Shown: positions 22,696 to 33,377, counted from the first letter of the stretch. The stretch: DNA of 64,000 bases from Zingiber officinale (GCF_018446385.1 NC_056000.1:35377511-35441510), one strand, 5' to 3'. The notes: a model not told the origin generated them from the letters alone. A program made the numbers and translations.

Positions 22696-23205
22696 ATTTT
22701 CTTCGGGAGATAGCAATGTCAGAGAATTGTAACAACTTATCAAAGAATAACAGTTATTTGTTAGGGAATAGTCCGCTATCTTAGCATATGCACACAATGG
22801 AACCTTCCTCTAAGGGTAGTTGTGCCTCTTCATTTACTCAACATATTCTGATACAAGACATTTTTTGACGTCTCACTATTATGGAGGTTATGATGGTCAG
22901 TATAAAAAGGGGTCTTCTCCGTTAGCCCAGTATACGATACTACGCGCGCACACACATATCTATTTTACTATTCTACTGTTCATCTTCTTCTTCATTCTTT
23001 ATATCATAATTCTAATTTGAGCGTCGAAGTGCCTGTATCATGGACCCCCTCTCTGGTTCTCGCTCTAATGTTTCTGTTTACTCTTTTTGTAGTGTGCGCA
23101 AAAAGGATCGCTCGGTGCTATCCCCCTCTAGCTCAGAGTCTTCTCACGGTCAACAGCAGAGTCACCTACCCAATATGACATCTTTCCTGATTTCAGATGG
23201 GATCA

Positions 23206-23751
23206 TAAAGTTTAAGCCCAATCCATATTTAATTTCTAGATCCATCCTTATACATAACCAAGGTTATACATAATAATCTCGAATCAAACGCACTCTTTTA
23301 TTTGTCCCTTATCCAAATGCCATGAATCTTGATGTTTATGCTTGATGTGTCTTGATGTTTACTTTAGAAAAATATTAATATTTTAAAATTATGTTAGAGA
23401 TGAAATTGATGCGCTAATTGAGTTTGATTTGTGTGTCATAAACATGAAAATATTTCTAAATCAAGTTGGAGAGCAAGGCCGTGCTTCCGGTGGCACGACC
23501 CTTGATGGGGATGCCAACGGCTGCCGGAGAATAGTGGCTCAGTGATCGTATAAGAACACTCTATAAAGTGAAGTGTATCGAGCAATGTGGCTCATGTTCA
23601 TCGCCAAATGGATCAAGTGACATGTTTTATCTTGATGGCCCAATGGACCTAATAGGCTTAATCGGCCCAATGATAGTCCCATCAAAAGGGCTGCTGCTAG
23701 AAATAGTTTTATTAAAACACAATCCATCCTAAATTTTATTATGGACAAAAA
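23206..23751. other. intergenic DNA, nothing recognised
   Basis: AT-rich unique-looking sequence between the solo LTR and the foldback element. ORFs are below 70 codons and show no family resemblance. Confidence 0.5.
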
Positions 23752-24640
23752 TAAAAAGGGTGTCTCAAATTAAGAGTAGCATCAAATGGACACTCCTGTT
23801 TCAATTAAACAAACAAACAAATAAATGAGCACTTCTTAATGATTTTATTTCGAAAATATCTTTTGACCCAATGTTATTGTAGTAACTATTGATAGTTACT
23901 ATAATGTGTAGAAGCTACCGAGTAGTTGATACAATATATAGAAATTACCTAATAGCTGTTACATGTTTTGGGAGAGTTAAAAGATTTAGGACTTATACTG
24001 TGTAAAAGTAATCAAGTAGCTACTACAACATATTTAAGATGAATTTAAAATTTATAGTTAGGGTTTAGAGTTGTAGAAGCTACCTAATAATTTCTACAAT
24101 TATTTTAAATGATTTTGATGAAACTTGGATAATTTTGATCAAGTTGGTAAATAGAATTTTGATATTCAAAAATCCTAAATTCTAAACGCATCATAAACAC
24201 ATTATAGTAGTTATTGGGTATTTTTTTACACATTGTAGTAACTATTGGATAACTGTTATGTTGTCTAAACCCTAAATCTTAAACCATAAATTTATCATAA
24301 ATACGTTGTAGCAACTATTCAGTGTCTTCTACACATTGCAACACTTAGTAACTTCTATATGATGTCAACCCTAAATCCTAAATATGTACTAGCAGCTATG
24401 TTATGCTCTACTTGTTATAACAATTATTCAATATTTCTATACGTTATAGTAGTTATTAAATAGTTTCTACGTATTATAGTAGTTATCAGTAGTTACTATA
24501 ATAATACTTGATTAAGAGGTATTTTTGGAATAAAATTATTAAAGGAGTGCTTTTTGATATATATATATATATTTATTTATTTATTTATTTTAAAAAAACG
24601 AGGTGCCTGGTGATTTATAAAATTTAAGGTGCCTTTTTCA
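23752..24640. mobile_element. large foldback/MITE-like element with long inverted ends
   Basis: The left 150 bp (GGGTGTCTCAAATT ... GAGCACTTCTTAATGATTTT ... GTAGTAACTATTGATAGTTAC) pair imperfectly with the right 150 bp read in reverse (AGGCACCTTAAATTT ... GCACTCCTTTAATAATTTT ... ATAGTAACTACTGATAACTAC). The interior keeps repeating GTAGTTACT/TAGAAGCTACC words. It includes an (AT)n(TTTA)n microsatellite at about 24,554-24,590. No coding capacity and no certain target duplication. Confidence 0.55.
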
Positions 24641-26447
24641 TGTTTGCTCTTTTATTTTTAAAGTATCCTTTTTATCCTACCAGTCCAATATTATTAGAAT
24701 AGTTTTAGCACAAACTACTACGAGTAATATTATTAGAATAGTTTTAGCACAAACTACTACGAGTAATTTTAGTTAAAGTTCCTTATAGTTAAATTGCTCC
24801 ATGTTGCAATTGTTTTAGACAAAATTAGTATACTATGGAGCGATTTAGGTCAAAATTGTTCTAAATAATTATCAAATTGCTCCATATAATTAAAAATTTC
24901 TCCGCTTTATGACAATTTGAGTCAGAAGGACTCTAATGAAAAAATATATATTTACACACATCCCATCCTATTTTTTAAAAAATTATCCTGTGTTAGTTCA
25001 ACATTATTATAGCAGTTTTAACTTAAATTGCGCCAAGTAATTTTGATCAAAATTATCCCGAATAATTATGGTTAAGTTGCTCCATGTTATAATAATTTAG
25101 ACAGAATTAATATAACATAGAGCAATTTAGAAAAAAACATTCTAAATAATTTTAATTAAATTACTCTATATTATAAAAGTTCAAGTAAAAACCACTTCAT
25201 TTTAAACCAACTAATTATTTTAGTGACTGAGTCAGTTTTATAAAAAAATTTACAATCAAAATAAATTGAGGTCTATTTTTTTTTAGATATTCATGGAGGT
25301 ATATCTAGACATCCAACATTTTAGGTCTATTTTTCACTATATTTTTCACTATAGTAACAAAAGTGGAATTCGTCATCTTAGTGATCTCACACGGTCGACT
25401 TTAAGATTATATGTAAGGAGATAAATCAAGAAACTATAGTTGATCAATACGAAGGAAGATTTTTTTTTCTTTGACTTTATCCAGATTTAAATCCTTATTC
25501 TATAGCAACTTTTCTTCCGTACTAACCAACTGAAAGGTCCAATTTTTTACTAGAAGAGTACACTGTAGGTGAATCTAAAATCTTTACCTAATCATTACCT
25601 CTCCCGCTTTATAACTGCATTTGAAGCAGTTTAATCAACTTAAGAGTAACTTTCATCAATATTAAAGCTCTACTTTATAACAATTTTGATAAATAAAATT
25701 ATTCTACGTTTAGCAATTTTAAGGTATAAAATACTATAAATACCTTTTTAATAAATTTCAATATAAAATATTTTTAAATATTAATAAAATAAAAAAATGT
25801 TCTGTTTTAATTCTGATTTGTGCCCAAATAAATGAATACAACTCATGTAGAAATAAGTTGTTGAACAGTAAGGTAGGAGTGATAGGATTAAAATTGAATT
25901 GATTATTGTAGAATTAGAGGTAAATGACATATTAACAATTGTTTTTTTTTAAATATAATCCTATTTCTATCACTCCTGACAGGTGTCATGGTGCCCAGGT
26001 TCGTTAATTTTTTTAAAAACAATAATAGTATGATTTTTTAGGAGTAATCAAAATGGCTAAAGAACAGCCAAACTTTCGTGATCGGAGACAAGACTTGCCT
26101 CATCAAAATTATCACTCATTTAAATTGATGCGAGTTTGATCGAAAGAGACAACCCTTTTGACTTTTGTTGATTGATCAATTGTGGCTCCGATTGCATGGT
26201 TAAGTTGGTCTATCTTATAATAGATTTATAGAAATAGGCGATTTTGATGAAGTCAACAGACTCTTTGGCACGGATTAGTACAGTTAAATATTTACCTAAT
26301 AATTATTCTAATACATTTTGGGATTAATTTTCTGCAATGTTTATTGTGTATTTGAGTTCGCTCATGCATATCACTTTGATAGGACAAATACCCTAAAATT
26401 TACCCAAAGAAAATATGGGCCACCCTGGAGGGCTGCTAAGGTGCTCC
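24641..26447. other. AT-rich intergenic DNA with local duplications, upstream of the kinase pair
   Basis: A 39-bp unit (TTATTAGAATAGTTTTAGCA...) is tandemly duplicated at 24,691-24,768. A roughly 100-bp segment with GCTCCATGTT and TTCTAAATAATT words near 24,797-24,890 recurs, diverged, near 25,079-25,175. No gene is seen. Confidence 0.55.
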
Positions 26448-26455
26448 AATAAAAG
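26448..26455 (+). promoter_or_regulatory. possible TATA-like box of the first lectin kinase
   Basis: AATAAAAG within CCAATAAAAGGG, 41-48 bp before the chosen ATG at 26,496. This is close for a TATA box unless the leader is very short, so confidence is low. Confidence 0.25.
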
Positions 26456-26495
26456 GGACGACACTGATCGACGCCTGTTTCTTACCGTCGTCGCC

Positions 26496-28511
26496 ATGTC
26501 GCACAAGCATTTGCTGTGCCTCTTCCTCTTTCTCTCCCTCCGCCGATCTGAACTTGCAGCCGCGAGCAGTGCTGGCAGGGAAGAGTTCGCTTTCAATGGA
26601 TTCCTGGCGGCGAATCTCACCGTGGACGGGACTGCGGCCATCGTCTCCGGCGGTTTGCTTCAGTTGACCTGCAACACGAAGCAGGCGAGGGGCCACGCTT
26701 TCATTCCTCGGCCAATTCACTTCAGAGCCACCTCCAATACCACAGTCTTCTCCTTCTCCACCACCTTCGTCTTCGGCACCACGCTCGAGGACCCCAACCT
26801 CGGCGGCCATGGCCTCACCTTCTTAGTCTCCCGCACCAGGGACTTCGCCGGAGCCCTGGGGAGCCAGTACTTCGGCCTCTTCAACCAGAGCAACAATGGA
26901 AATTCCAGCAGCCATGTCTTCGCCATCGAGCTCGACACGCTCTTCAACCCTGAACTTGGAGATATCGATAACAACCACGTCGGGATCGACATCAACAGTG
27001 TGATATCGAACAGCTCGAGCTCTGCCGGTTATTTCTCCGACGGCACTGGTTCCTTCAACAGCATGAGCCTCATCGCTGACCGGGCCATGCAAGTTTGGGT
27101 GGAATATGACGGCCGAGGCACGCGGCTGAACGTCACCATGGCTCCGACTCCGATGTCGAAGCCAAGTACACCTCTCTTGTCGACGGCGGTGGATCTGGCA
27201 ACGGTGTTCTTGGATGCTATGTACGTCGGGTTCTCCGCCTCCACTGGATCTTTCCGAACGTCGCACTATATTCTCGGCTGGAGTTTCAAACTCGACGGCG
27301 CAGCTGAAGCTCTGGACTATTCCCTGCTGCCGTCCATCCCTCGCACCAGAGGCCATGGCCGGTCGAGATTTTTGGAAATCGGACTGCCCTTAATTTCGGC
27401 AGCGCTCGTTCTAATAGCCGCCGGCGCCGTCGTGTTCGCCGTGAGGCGAAGGAACAAGTACGCGGAGCTACAGGAGGACTGGGAGAAGGAGTTCGACCCG
27501 CATCGGTTTTCCTACAAGGATTTGTTCCATGCCACCCATGGTTTCAGGGAGAAGGATCTGCTTGGCGCTGGCGGATTCGGAAGGGTCTACAAAGGCTTGC
27601 TGCCGAAGTCGAAGCTGGAGATCGCCGTCAAAAGAGTGTCCCATGAATCGAGGCAGGGGATGAAGGAATTCATAGCAGAGGTCGTCAGCATGGGCCGCCT
27701 CCGCCACCGGAACCTCGTCCAGTTGCTCGGCTACTGCCGGCGCAAGGGGGAGCTGCTCTTGGTCTACGACTACATGCCCAACGGCAGCCTCGACAAGTTC
27801 CTTCACGACAAAACCCGGCCTGCTCTCCCATGGCCGGAGCGATTTCAGATAATCAAAGGCGTCGCGTCGGGGCTGCTCTACCTGCACGAGGACTGGGAGC
27901 AAATCGTAGTCCACAGAGACATCAAGGCCAGCAACGTGCTGCTCGACGGCGAGATGAACGGAAGATTAGGCGACTTTGGCTTGGCGAGGCTGTACGACCA
28001 CGGAACCGATCCGCTGACCACTCACGTCATGGGAACGATGGGATACCTCGCGCCGGAGCTCGCTCGAACCCGGAAGGCCTCCACCACGGCCGACGTGTTC
28101 GCGTTCGGGGCCTTCCTCTTGGAGGTCGCATGCGGAAGGAGGCCTGTGGATTTAGCGGCCGATTCCGAGCACCCTGTTTTGCTGGACTGGGTGTCGGAGA
28201 GTTGGCAAAAGGGACTGGTGCTGACGACGGCAGACCCGAGGTTGGGGGATGAATTTCCGGCGGAGGAGGTGGAGCTGGTGCTGAAGCTCGGACTGCTGTG
28301 CTCGCACCCGCTGCCCGCCGCGAGGCCGAGCATGCGCCGAGTTGTGCAGTACCTGGAGGGGGATCTGACGCCGCCGGAGCTTGAGCCAACTCACCTGAGC
28401 TTCACCGGCTTCGTGCCACATAGCAGGAAGAGTTCTAACGGGCATGTCTCCTCGTTTCCATCGTCTTCTCCGGCGGTCACTACAGATAGTATCGTGTCTT
28501 CCTCTCTATAG
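26496..28511 (+). CDS. L-type lectin-domain receptor-like kinase 1
   Basis: A 671-residue, intronless, GC-rich membrane receptor kinase. The N-terminal signal peptide (LLCLFLFLSL) is followed by a legume-type lectin ectodomain (about 25-270; FSFSTTFVF, GGHGLTFLVS, FAIELDTLFNPE, DIDNNHVGIDIN, YVGFSASTG). One transmembrane helix covers about residues 292-315, then basic RRRNK and a Ser/Thr kinase. The glycine loop GAGGFG is at about 357, the catalytic lysine is K379, HRD aspartate D475 is within VVHRDIKASNVLL, DFG aspartate is D493, and an intact LAPEL segment follows. All catalytic residues are present and it is an RD kinase. I chose the ATG at 26,496 because it directly precedes the signal peptide; the frame is open 27 codons further upstream. 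Length and order are typical of LecRK proteins, which act at the plasma membrane in defence or stress perception. Ligand and pathway cannot be read from sequence. The C-terminal tail is Ser-rich. Confidence 0.95.
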   Translation: MSHKHLLCLFLFLSLRRSELAAASSAGREEFAFNGFLAANLTVDGTAAIVSGGLLQLTCNTKQARGHAFIPRPIHFRATSNTTVFSFSTTFVFGTTLEDPNLGGHGLTFLVSRTRDFAGALGSQYFGLFNQSNNGNSSSHVFAIELDTLFNPELGDIDNNHVGIDINSVISNSSSSAGYFSDGTGSFNSMSLIADRAMQVWVEYDGRGTRLNVTMAPTPMSKPSTPLLSTAVDLATVFLDAMYVGFSASTGSFRTSHYILGWSFKLDGAAEALDYSLLPSIPRTRGHGRSRFLEIGLPLISAALVLIAAGAVVFAVRRRNKYAELQEDWEKEFDPHRFSYKDLFHATHGFREKDLLGAGGFGRVYKGLLPKSKLEIAVKRVSHESRQGMKEFIAEVVSMGRLRHRNLVQLLGYCRRKGELLLVYDYMPNGSLDKFLHDKTRPALPWPERFQIIKGVASGLLYLHEDWEQIVVHRDIKASNVLLDGEMNGRLGDFGLARLYDHGTDPLTTHVMGTMGYLAPELARTRKASTTADVFAFGAFLLEVACGRRPVDLAADSEHPVLLDWVSESWQKGLVLTTADPRLGDEFPAEEVELVLKLGLLCSHPLPAARPSMRRVVQYLEGDLTPPELEPTHLSFTGFVPHSRKSSNGHVSSFPSSSPAVTTDSIVSSSL

Positions 28512-28752
28512 ATTATTCTACTGCTTCAACAGGATGGCTTTTTCTCTGGAATCAACTAGCTGAATCAGAATTCAAGTCAAACTTGTTATCTAAGTTGTCA
28601 AGAGGTTCGAAAGATAAGTCAAACTTGTCGCCATCTTTCGCTATCAGGCAAAGAAAATAAGTGCGGTGTCTGGAAAATTAGGAAAGAAATCACTAACCTT
28701 GGCCTTGAAGTAATTGATCGATGATTGGTTTCTTCAGGCAATCGCTAAGATC
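28512..28752 (+). promoter_or_regulatory. short intergenic spacer between the two lectin kinases
   Basis: Only 241 bp must hold the 3' end of the first gene and the promoter of the second. An AAATAAG word near 28,655 could serve polyadenylation. No clear TATA box is visible. Confidence 0.4.
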
Positions 28753-30789
28753 ATGTTCCTCATGGATTTGTTCTTCCTTCTCCTCTTCTTCCACCTCAAC
28801 CTCGCAGCCTTCGCCGCCGGCGCATCTGATCATCAGTTTACCTTCAACGGATTCGTCGGCGCGAACTTGACTCTCACCGGCGTCGCGTCGGTAACGCCCG
28901 GCGGCCTCCTGGTGCTCACCAACGCAACAAAGGATATCATGGGCCACGCGTTCCGCCCTTCCAAGCTCGACTTCAGAAACCATTCTAATGGTATCTCGGT
29001 CCTCTCCTTCTCCACCACTTTTGCTTTCGGCATCGTCTCCGAGGACCCCAATCTCAGCGGCCATGGGATCGCCTTCGTCGTCTCTCCCACGGAGGATTTC
29101 TCCCTAGCTACAGGAGGCCAGTACCTGGGCATCCTAAACTTGAGCAACAATGGCAATTCCAGCAATCGCGTCTTCGCGATCGAGCTCGACACCATCCTCA
29201 ACCCTGAATTCAGCGACATCAACGACAACCACGTCGGAATCGACATCAACAGCTTGACGTCCAATTCGTCGTCGCCTGCCGGTTACTACGCCGACGGCAG
29301 CGGACTGCACACCAATTTAACGCTCATCAGCGGCCAAAGTCTGCAAGTTTGGGTTGACTATGACGGCGAAGAGATGCAGCTGAATGTCACCTTAGCTCCG
29401 ATCCCCATGGCCAAACCACAGAAACCTCTCTTGACGGAGCACATTAATCTCTCTGCGATTTTCTCAGACTCCATGTTCGTCGGTTTCTCATCATCCACCG
29501 GCCCTTTCCTAACCCACCACTGCATTCGCGGTTGGAGTTTCAGCACGAACGGGGCAGCTCCAGCTCTGAACTACTCCCTGCTTCCTCCACTCCCTCGTTT
29601 CCCGTCGACCGGCAGATCAAGAGTCTTGGAGATCGTGCTGCCTCTGGCTTCGGCCGGAGTGGTCCTGATCTTCCTTTGCATCGTTGTGCTCGCCGTGAGA
29701 CGGAGGATGAAGTATGCAGAGGACCTCGAAGACTGGGAGCTCGAGTACAGTCCTCGCAGGTTCTCGTACAAAGATCTGTACGACGCCACCAATGGCTTCA
29801 GGGACAGGGAGCTGCTCGGCGTCGGCGGATTCGGGAGGGTCTACAAGGGGCTGCTGCCGAGCTCCAAATCGGAGGTCGCCGTGAAAAAAGTGTCGTACGA
29901 GTCGAAACAGGGCATAAGGGAATTCATAGCAGAGATTGTGAGCTTAGGCCGTCTCCGTCACCGGAATATCGTGCAGCTGCTCGGCTACTGCCGTCGCCGG
30001 GGAGAACTCATGCTGGTCTACGATTACATGCCCAATGGAAGTCTGGACAAGCTCCTGCACGGCCAAGCCAAGCCTGGTTTGGACTGGGCGACTCGGTTTC
30101 GGATCATCAGAGGCGTGGCGGCGGGCCTCCTCTATCTGCACGAGGACTGGGAGCAAGTCGTCGTCCACAGAGACATCAAGGCCAGCAACGTGCTGCTCGA
30201 CGACGAGATGAACGGGAGGTTGGGCGACTTCGGCCTCGCGAGACTCTACGATCACGGAACCGATCTGCAAACCACCAGCATCGTCGGAACCATGGGGTAC
30301 CTCGCGCCTGAGCTTGCTCGGACCGGCAGGGCTTCCGCCAGGACCGACGTGTTTGCGTTTGGGATCTTCGCGCTGGAAGTTTCGTGCGGGAGGAGGCCGG
30401 TGGACTCGGGCGGCACCGGCGACGACGACCAGGAGCTGGTGCTGGCGGATTGGGTGCTGGAGCACTGGCGGAAGGGATCGATAGCTGCGGCGAGGGATCC
30501 GAGGCTCGAGGAGGAGTTCGCAGAGGAGGAGGTGGAGCTGGTGCTGAAGCTCGGGCTGCTGTGCGCGCACCCGCTGCCCGCGCGCAGGCCGAGCATGCGC
30601 CAGGCAGTGCGGTACTTGGAGGGCGGCGCGGCGGCGCTCCCTGAGCTGCTGCTGCCGGCGGACATGGACGAGAGTTTCAGCGCTGGTCTTGCTCTGCTCC
30701 ACAGCGACGGCTTTGATGACTACGTCGTGTCGTATCCGACCATTTCGTCTCTGGCCACTGCCTCTACTGATTCTGTATCAGTGCCATAG
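28753..30789 (+). CDS. L-type lectin-domain receptor-like kinase 2
   Basis: 678 residues, intronless, same strand and plan as its upstream neighbour: a tandem duplicate that has diverged mainly in the ectodomain and tail. Signal peptide FFLLLFFHLNLAAFA; lectin domain (FTFNGFVGANLTL, VLSFSTTFAFG, GHGIAFVVSP, FAIELDTILNPE, YVGFSS-like MFVGFSSSTG); transmembrane helix about 293-314; kinase with GVGGFG, K378, D474 in VVHRDIKASNVLL, D492 in DFG, and LAPEL. The start at 28,753 is the first ATG in the frame and is followed by a hydrophobic signal. A second ATG at 28,762 would serve equally. The kinase loop insert after residue 535 (Gly/Asp-rich) is longer than in the first gene. Active by motif. Monocot relatives include salt-response SIT-type LecRKs, but I cannot place it in a clade by eye. 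Confidence 0.95.
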   Translation: MFLMDLFFLLLFFHLNLAAFAAGASDHQFTFNGFVGANLTLTGVASVTPGGLLVLTNATKDIMGHAFRPSKLDFRNHSNGISVLSFSTTFAFGIVSEDPNLSGHGIAFVVSPTEDFSLATGGQYLGILNLSNNGNSSNRVFAIELDTILNPEFSDINDNHVGIDINSLTSNSSSPAGYYADGSGLHTNLTLISGQSLQVWVDYDGEEMQLNVTLAPIPMAKPQKPLLTEHINLSAIFSDSMFVGFSSSTGPFLTHHCIRGWSFSTNGAAPALNYSLLPPLPRFPSTGRSRVLEIVLPLASAGVVLIFLCIVVLAVRRRMKYAEDLEDWELEYSPRRFSYKDLYDATNGFRDRELLGVGGFGRVYKGLLPSSKSEVAVKKVSYESKQGIREFIAEIVSLGRLRHRNIVQLLGYCRRRGELMLVYDYMPNGSLDKLLHGQAKPGLDWATRFRIIRGVAAGLLYLHEDWEQVVVHRDIKASNVLLDDEMNGRLGDFGLARLYDHGTDLQTTSIVGTMGYLAPELARTGRASARTDVFAFGIFALEVSCGRRPVDSGGTGDDDQELVLADWVLEHWRKGSIAAARDPRLEEEFAEEEVELVLKLGLLCAHPLPARRPSMRQAVRYLEGGAAALPELLLPADMDESFSAGLALLHSDGFDDYVVSYPTISSLATASTDSVSVP

Positions 30790-30858
30790 ATGATTCAAGC
30801 TCACTCCGTCAATGGCGTCAAACCACCAAAAATTGATTAAATAGTTTGAATTAAAACA

Positions 30859-30864
30859 AATAAA
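30859..30864 (+). terminator. polyadenylation signal candidate for lectin kinase 2
   Basis: AATAAA 70 bp after the stop codon, in AT-rich sequence. Confidence 0.4.
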
Positions 30865-31829
30865 CATATATGAGATGCCTTTTTTTTCTTCATATTTTGA
30901 AAGGACGGTATTTCATTGATTTACTTTTAGACTCTGACAGATTTTTTTTCCTACCCTAATTAAATAAAAAAGGAAATAATAAGATCGAATCAATCTTACA
31001 TTTATTTCTAGCTATAGTATAATTATCTAACAATTGAAGTATCTGTTTGTTGAAGTTGAAAGACAGTCCAAATTTGATTTTGGGATGAGACATGTGGCAC
31101 CAGGCCATACGATTTTGATTTTCATAATTTCTTTCCTAGTTGAATGAATGTGGGAGATTGTCTTTCGATTTAATAGAAATAAAATAAGCATTAGTAGTAG
31201 GTTATCAAATGAAATATTTAAGTATGAGATTTTGTTTATTTTATTTTGCTTCCTACTTAAATCTATTAATTTCTTCATTATTTGAAATGATTCTTTATTT
31301 AGTGGAAATTATCTATTCTAAATTTTTTGGAATAAAAAAATAAAGTTTTTAATATAACAATTGGTATCCTTGTTATATTAGTTAAACCTTATTAATTTAT
31401 ATTCATTTCTATCAAGTTATAAGGTACATTGTTAAATTTACATAATTATCTTATCTTACATATAAAATCGTTTACCTATAACTATTCAATATCCTTATAA
31501 AAAATAAATTAAGTCAGAAGGTTATGCAATTCACTTTGAATTTGATAAGCGTATTGGTTGCAACATATGTGTTAGTGTATGTGACGGGGCTTGGAACATT
31601 TCTCGAAAGAGATTTTTATAGGATCCTTATCTATAATAATTTTATAGGATCCCTATCTACAATAATTAATTTAAAACGAATATCATTTAAGTCCTCTTTC
31701 CTGACAATACATACAAAGAAACTCATCAATCATAGGAGATAATAATAATAATTAATCCAATTCGAGATCTAGAAACAAATTGACAAGGACAGATTAACAA
31801 TTGCTGGAAGTGTACCTTGATGGACTAGG
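30865..31829. other. AT-rich intergenic DNA, nothing recognised
   Basis: A/T-dominated sequence. Short ORFs here (up to 83 codons) have the biased composition expected from AT-rich DNA and no domain. Confidence 0.5.
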
Positions 31830-32175
31830 CTTCTTTTGGTCGGCTTCTGATGAGGTCATTTTCGAGTGAATCAATTTCTAGTGAGGTCAGCCTTTGGCGA
31901 GGTCGGTCTTTAGCGAGTAACTTCTGATGAGTTGTCTTCTTGGAGAGATCAGTTGTTGATGAGGTCGACTCCTAGGGAGTTCGGCTTCTGAAGAGTTATC
32001 TTCTTAGAGAGGTCAACTCTTGATGAGGTCGACTCTTGATGAGTCGTTTTCCCGAAGAGATCGGCTCTTGATGAGGTCGATCGACTCCTAAAGAGGTCGG
32101 CTTCTGATGAGTTGTCTTCTTGGAGAGATAGGTTTTTAATGATGTCGACTTCTTGGGAGGTCTGCTTTTGATGAA
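31830..32175. repeat. degenerate minisatellite (GATGAGGTCG family)
   Basis: Interleaved units of GATGAGGTCGACTC, GAAGAGATCGGCTC and TTCTGATGAGTTGTCTTCTT recur about ten times with variable spacing of roughly 20-60 bp. Non-coding. Confidence 0.7.
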
Positions 32176-32427
32176 TTATGACTATTAAACCTCAGTCTCT
32201 AACTCCTCTTGGCCTCGACCCCTACTAGAAACATCTGCTTTGGTCGTCAAATTGGTCTTTAATTGTAATACATATTTTGATTGTTCTTGCTTTCCATGGT
32301 TCATCTTGTTGGGGTTGGAAAGACAACATTAAACCTAAAATTTTGATATATAGAGTTTGATTTGTTGAGATCTAATAAATTTGTGTCAAGTGTGCAGAGT
32401 AAGTTACTTGACAGATAGTGAAGTTTT

Positions 32428-32673
32428 GGTTGGGAACCAGATAATAGCTAAGTCCTAGTGGAGCTAAGTAACTAAAATCCTTATTGGGAATTAGGCAATG
32501 ACTAAGTCTTAGTTGAGCTAGGCAACTGAAGTCTTAGTTGGGAATCAAGCGGTGACTAAGTCCTAGGAGAGCTAGGCAATTGAAGTCTTGGTTAGAAATA
32601 AGATAGGAGTTAAGTCTTGGTTGAGAACCAAGCAAGAAATTATTAGTTGGAAACTAGATGGATCAAGTGCAAG
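32428..32673. repeat. about 55-bp minisatellite interrupted by the CACTA element
   Basis: Four to five units built from GGGAATCAAG, GACTAAGTCCTAG, GAGCTAGGCAACTGAAGTC and TTAGTT. The array runs straight into the CACTA terminus. Related AAGTGGAGTTAGCTGAGAG and AGTTGGGAGCTGAAATTTGG phrases appear just right of it (38,823-38,895), showing that one array was split. Confidence 0.65.
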
Positions 32674-32704
32674 CACTACAAGAAAAACCCTCATAGACAT
32701 CGGT
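32674..32704 (+). repeat. left terminal inverted repeat of the CACTA element
   Basis: Begins CACTACAAGAAAAAC and ends in CATAGACATCGGT. Partner at 38,792-38,822. Confidence 0.93.
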
Positions 32705-33272
32705 GAAACAACAACGATTTTAAGAAAAAATCGATGTCTTTGAGTATTTTACATCGGGTTTTCCAAAAATCGGTATCTATGAGCGCAGATTTTCGCTCAT
32801 AGACATCGGTTTTTTAGCTGATGTCTATGAGCGCCTTTTTTTTGTTAATAGACATCGATTTTAACTACGATTTTTAAAACCCGATGTTAATGAACCAAAA
32901 AAAAATAATTTAATTTTTCCACCAGCCAAAATTTACAACACTTCACAAAGTTATCTCCAAACCTAAACCAATATCGTGCCCCTTCGCTCAGCCTAAACCT
33001 AAACCTAAACTTCCGACCATTTCTCTCATCTCTCTCAGGCTCATCTCCCTCTTCCCCTTCCTGGATCGACGCCCCTTCCTTCTTCCCCTTCCTGGATCGA
33101 TGCCCCTTCCTCTCCCGAGAAGGATCAAAACCACCTTCTTCGGTCCTAAGCAAAATTGCAGCACAAATCGTTCCGTTCTGCCACCTCGTCCGATCCTCTC
33201 TTCCTCCTCCTTCCTCTCTTCGCTCTTCCCGGCTGACGAGATCCGAACAGCGAGAGGACGCCCACGACCACC

Positions 33273-33377
33273 ATGGCACGGTTGGTCGACAACGTGAGAG
33301 AATCCGAAGGAAGAGAGAACAGCACCGAGATCCAAGAGCTCGCTTGCTTTGCCGTCGACGAGCACAACAAGAAACAG
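33273..33377 (+). pseudogene. captured phytocystatin exon 1 fragment
   Basis: 35 codons from an ATG in good context (CCACCATGG) to a GT splice donor at 33,378. It matches the N-terminal helix of plant cysteine-protease inhibitors: VRESEGRENSTEIQELACF followed by AVDEHNKKQ, where the family consensus is LARFAVDEHNKK. The conserved N-terminal Gly-Gly is replaced (LVDN), and Arg to Cys alters the LARFAV signature. The inhibitory QxVxG loop and the C-terminal Trp segment are absent, so it cannot inhibit proteases. The pyrimidine-rich sequence before it (33,000-33,270) looks like the gene's own leader, so a promoter may have been captured too. Confidence 0.8.

Larger units (their letters stand above)
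21893..23205 (+). mobile_element. solo LTR of a Tat-type gypsy element
   Basis: Starts TGATACGACG and ends GGGATCA at 23,205. The flanking 5-mers are TCAAG (21,888-21,892) and TAAAG (23,206-23,210), a target duplication with one change. It holds a TATAAAAAGG box at about 22,902 and a TTTGAGCGTCGAAGTG leader that parallels the L2 LTR (TTGAGCGTCGGAGGG near 50,575). No internal region or second LTR adjoins, so the element was reduced by LTR-LTR recombination. A 279-bp MITE sits inside. Confidence 0.75.

Noticed and set aside
26436-30702. Long minus-strand ORFs opposite the lectin kinases (up to 252 codons)
   Set aside because: GC-rich coding DNA leaves antisense frames open; they mirror the real genes and have no domain.
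33273-33377. Functional cystatin gene
   Set aside because: Only the first exon is present; the QxVxG inhibitory loop and the rest of the fold are missing and the exon lies inside a CACTA element.
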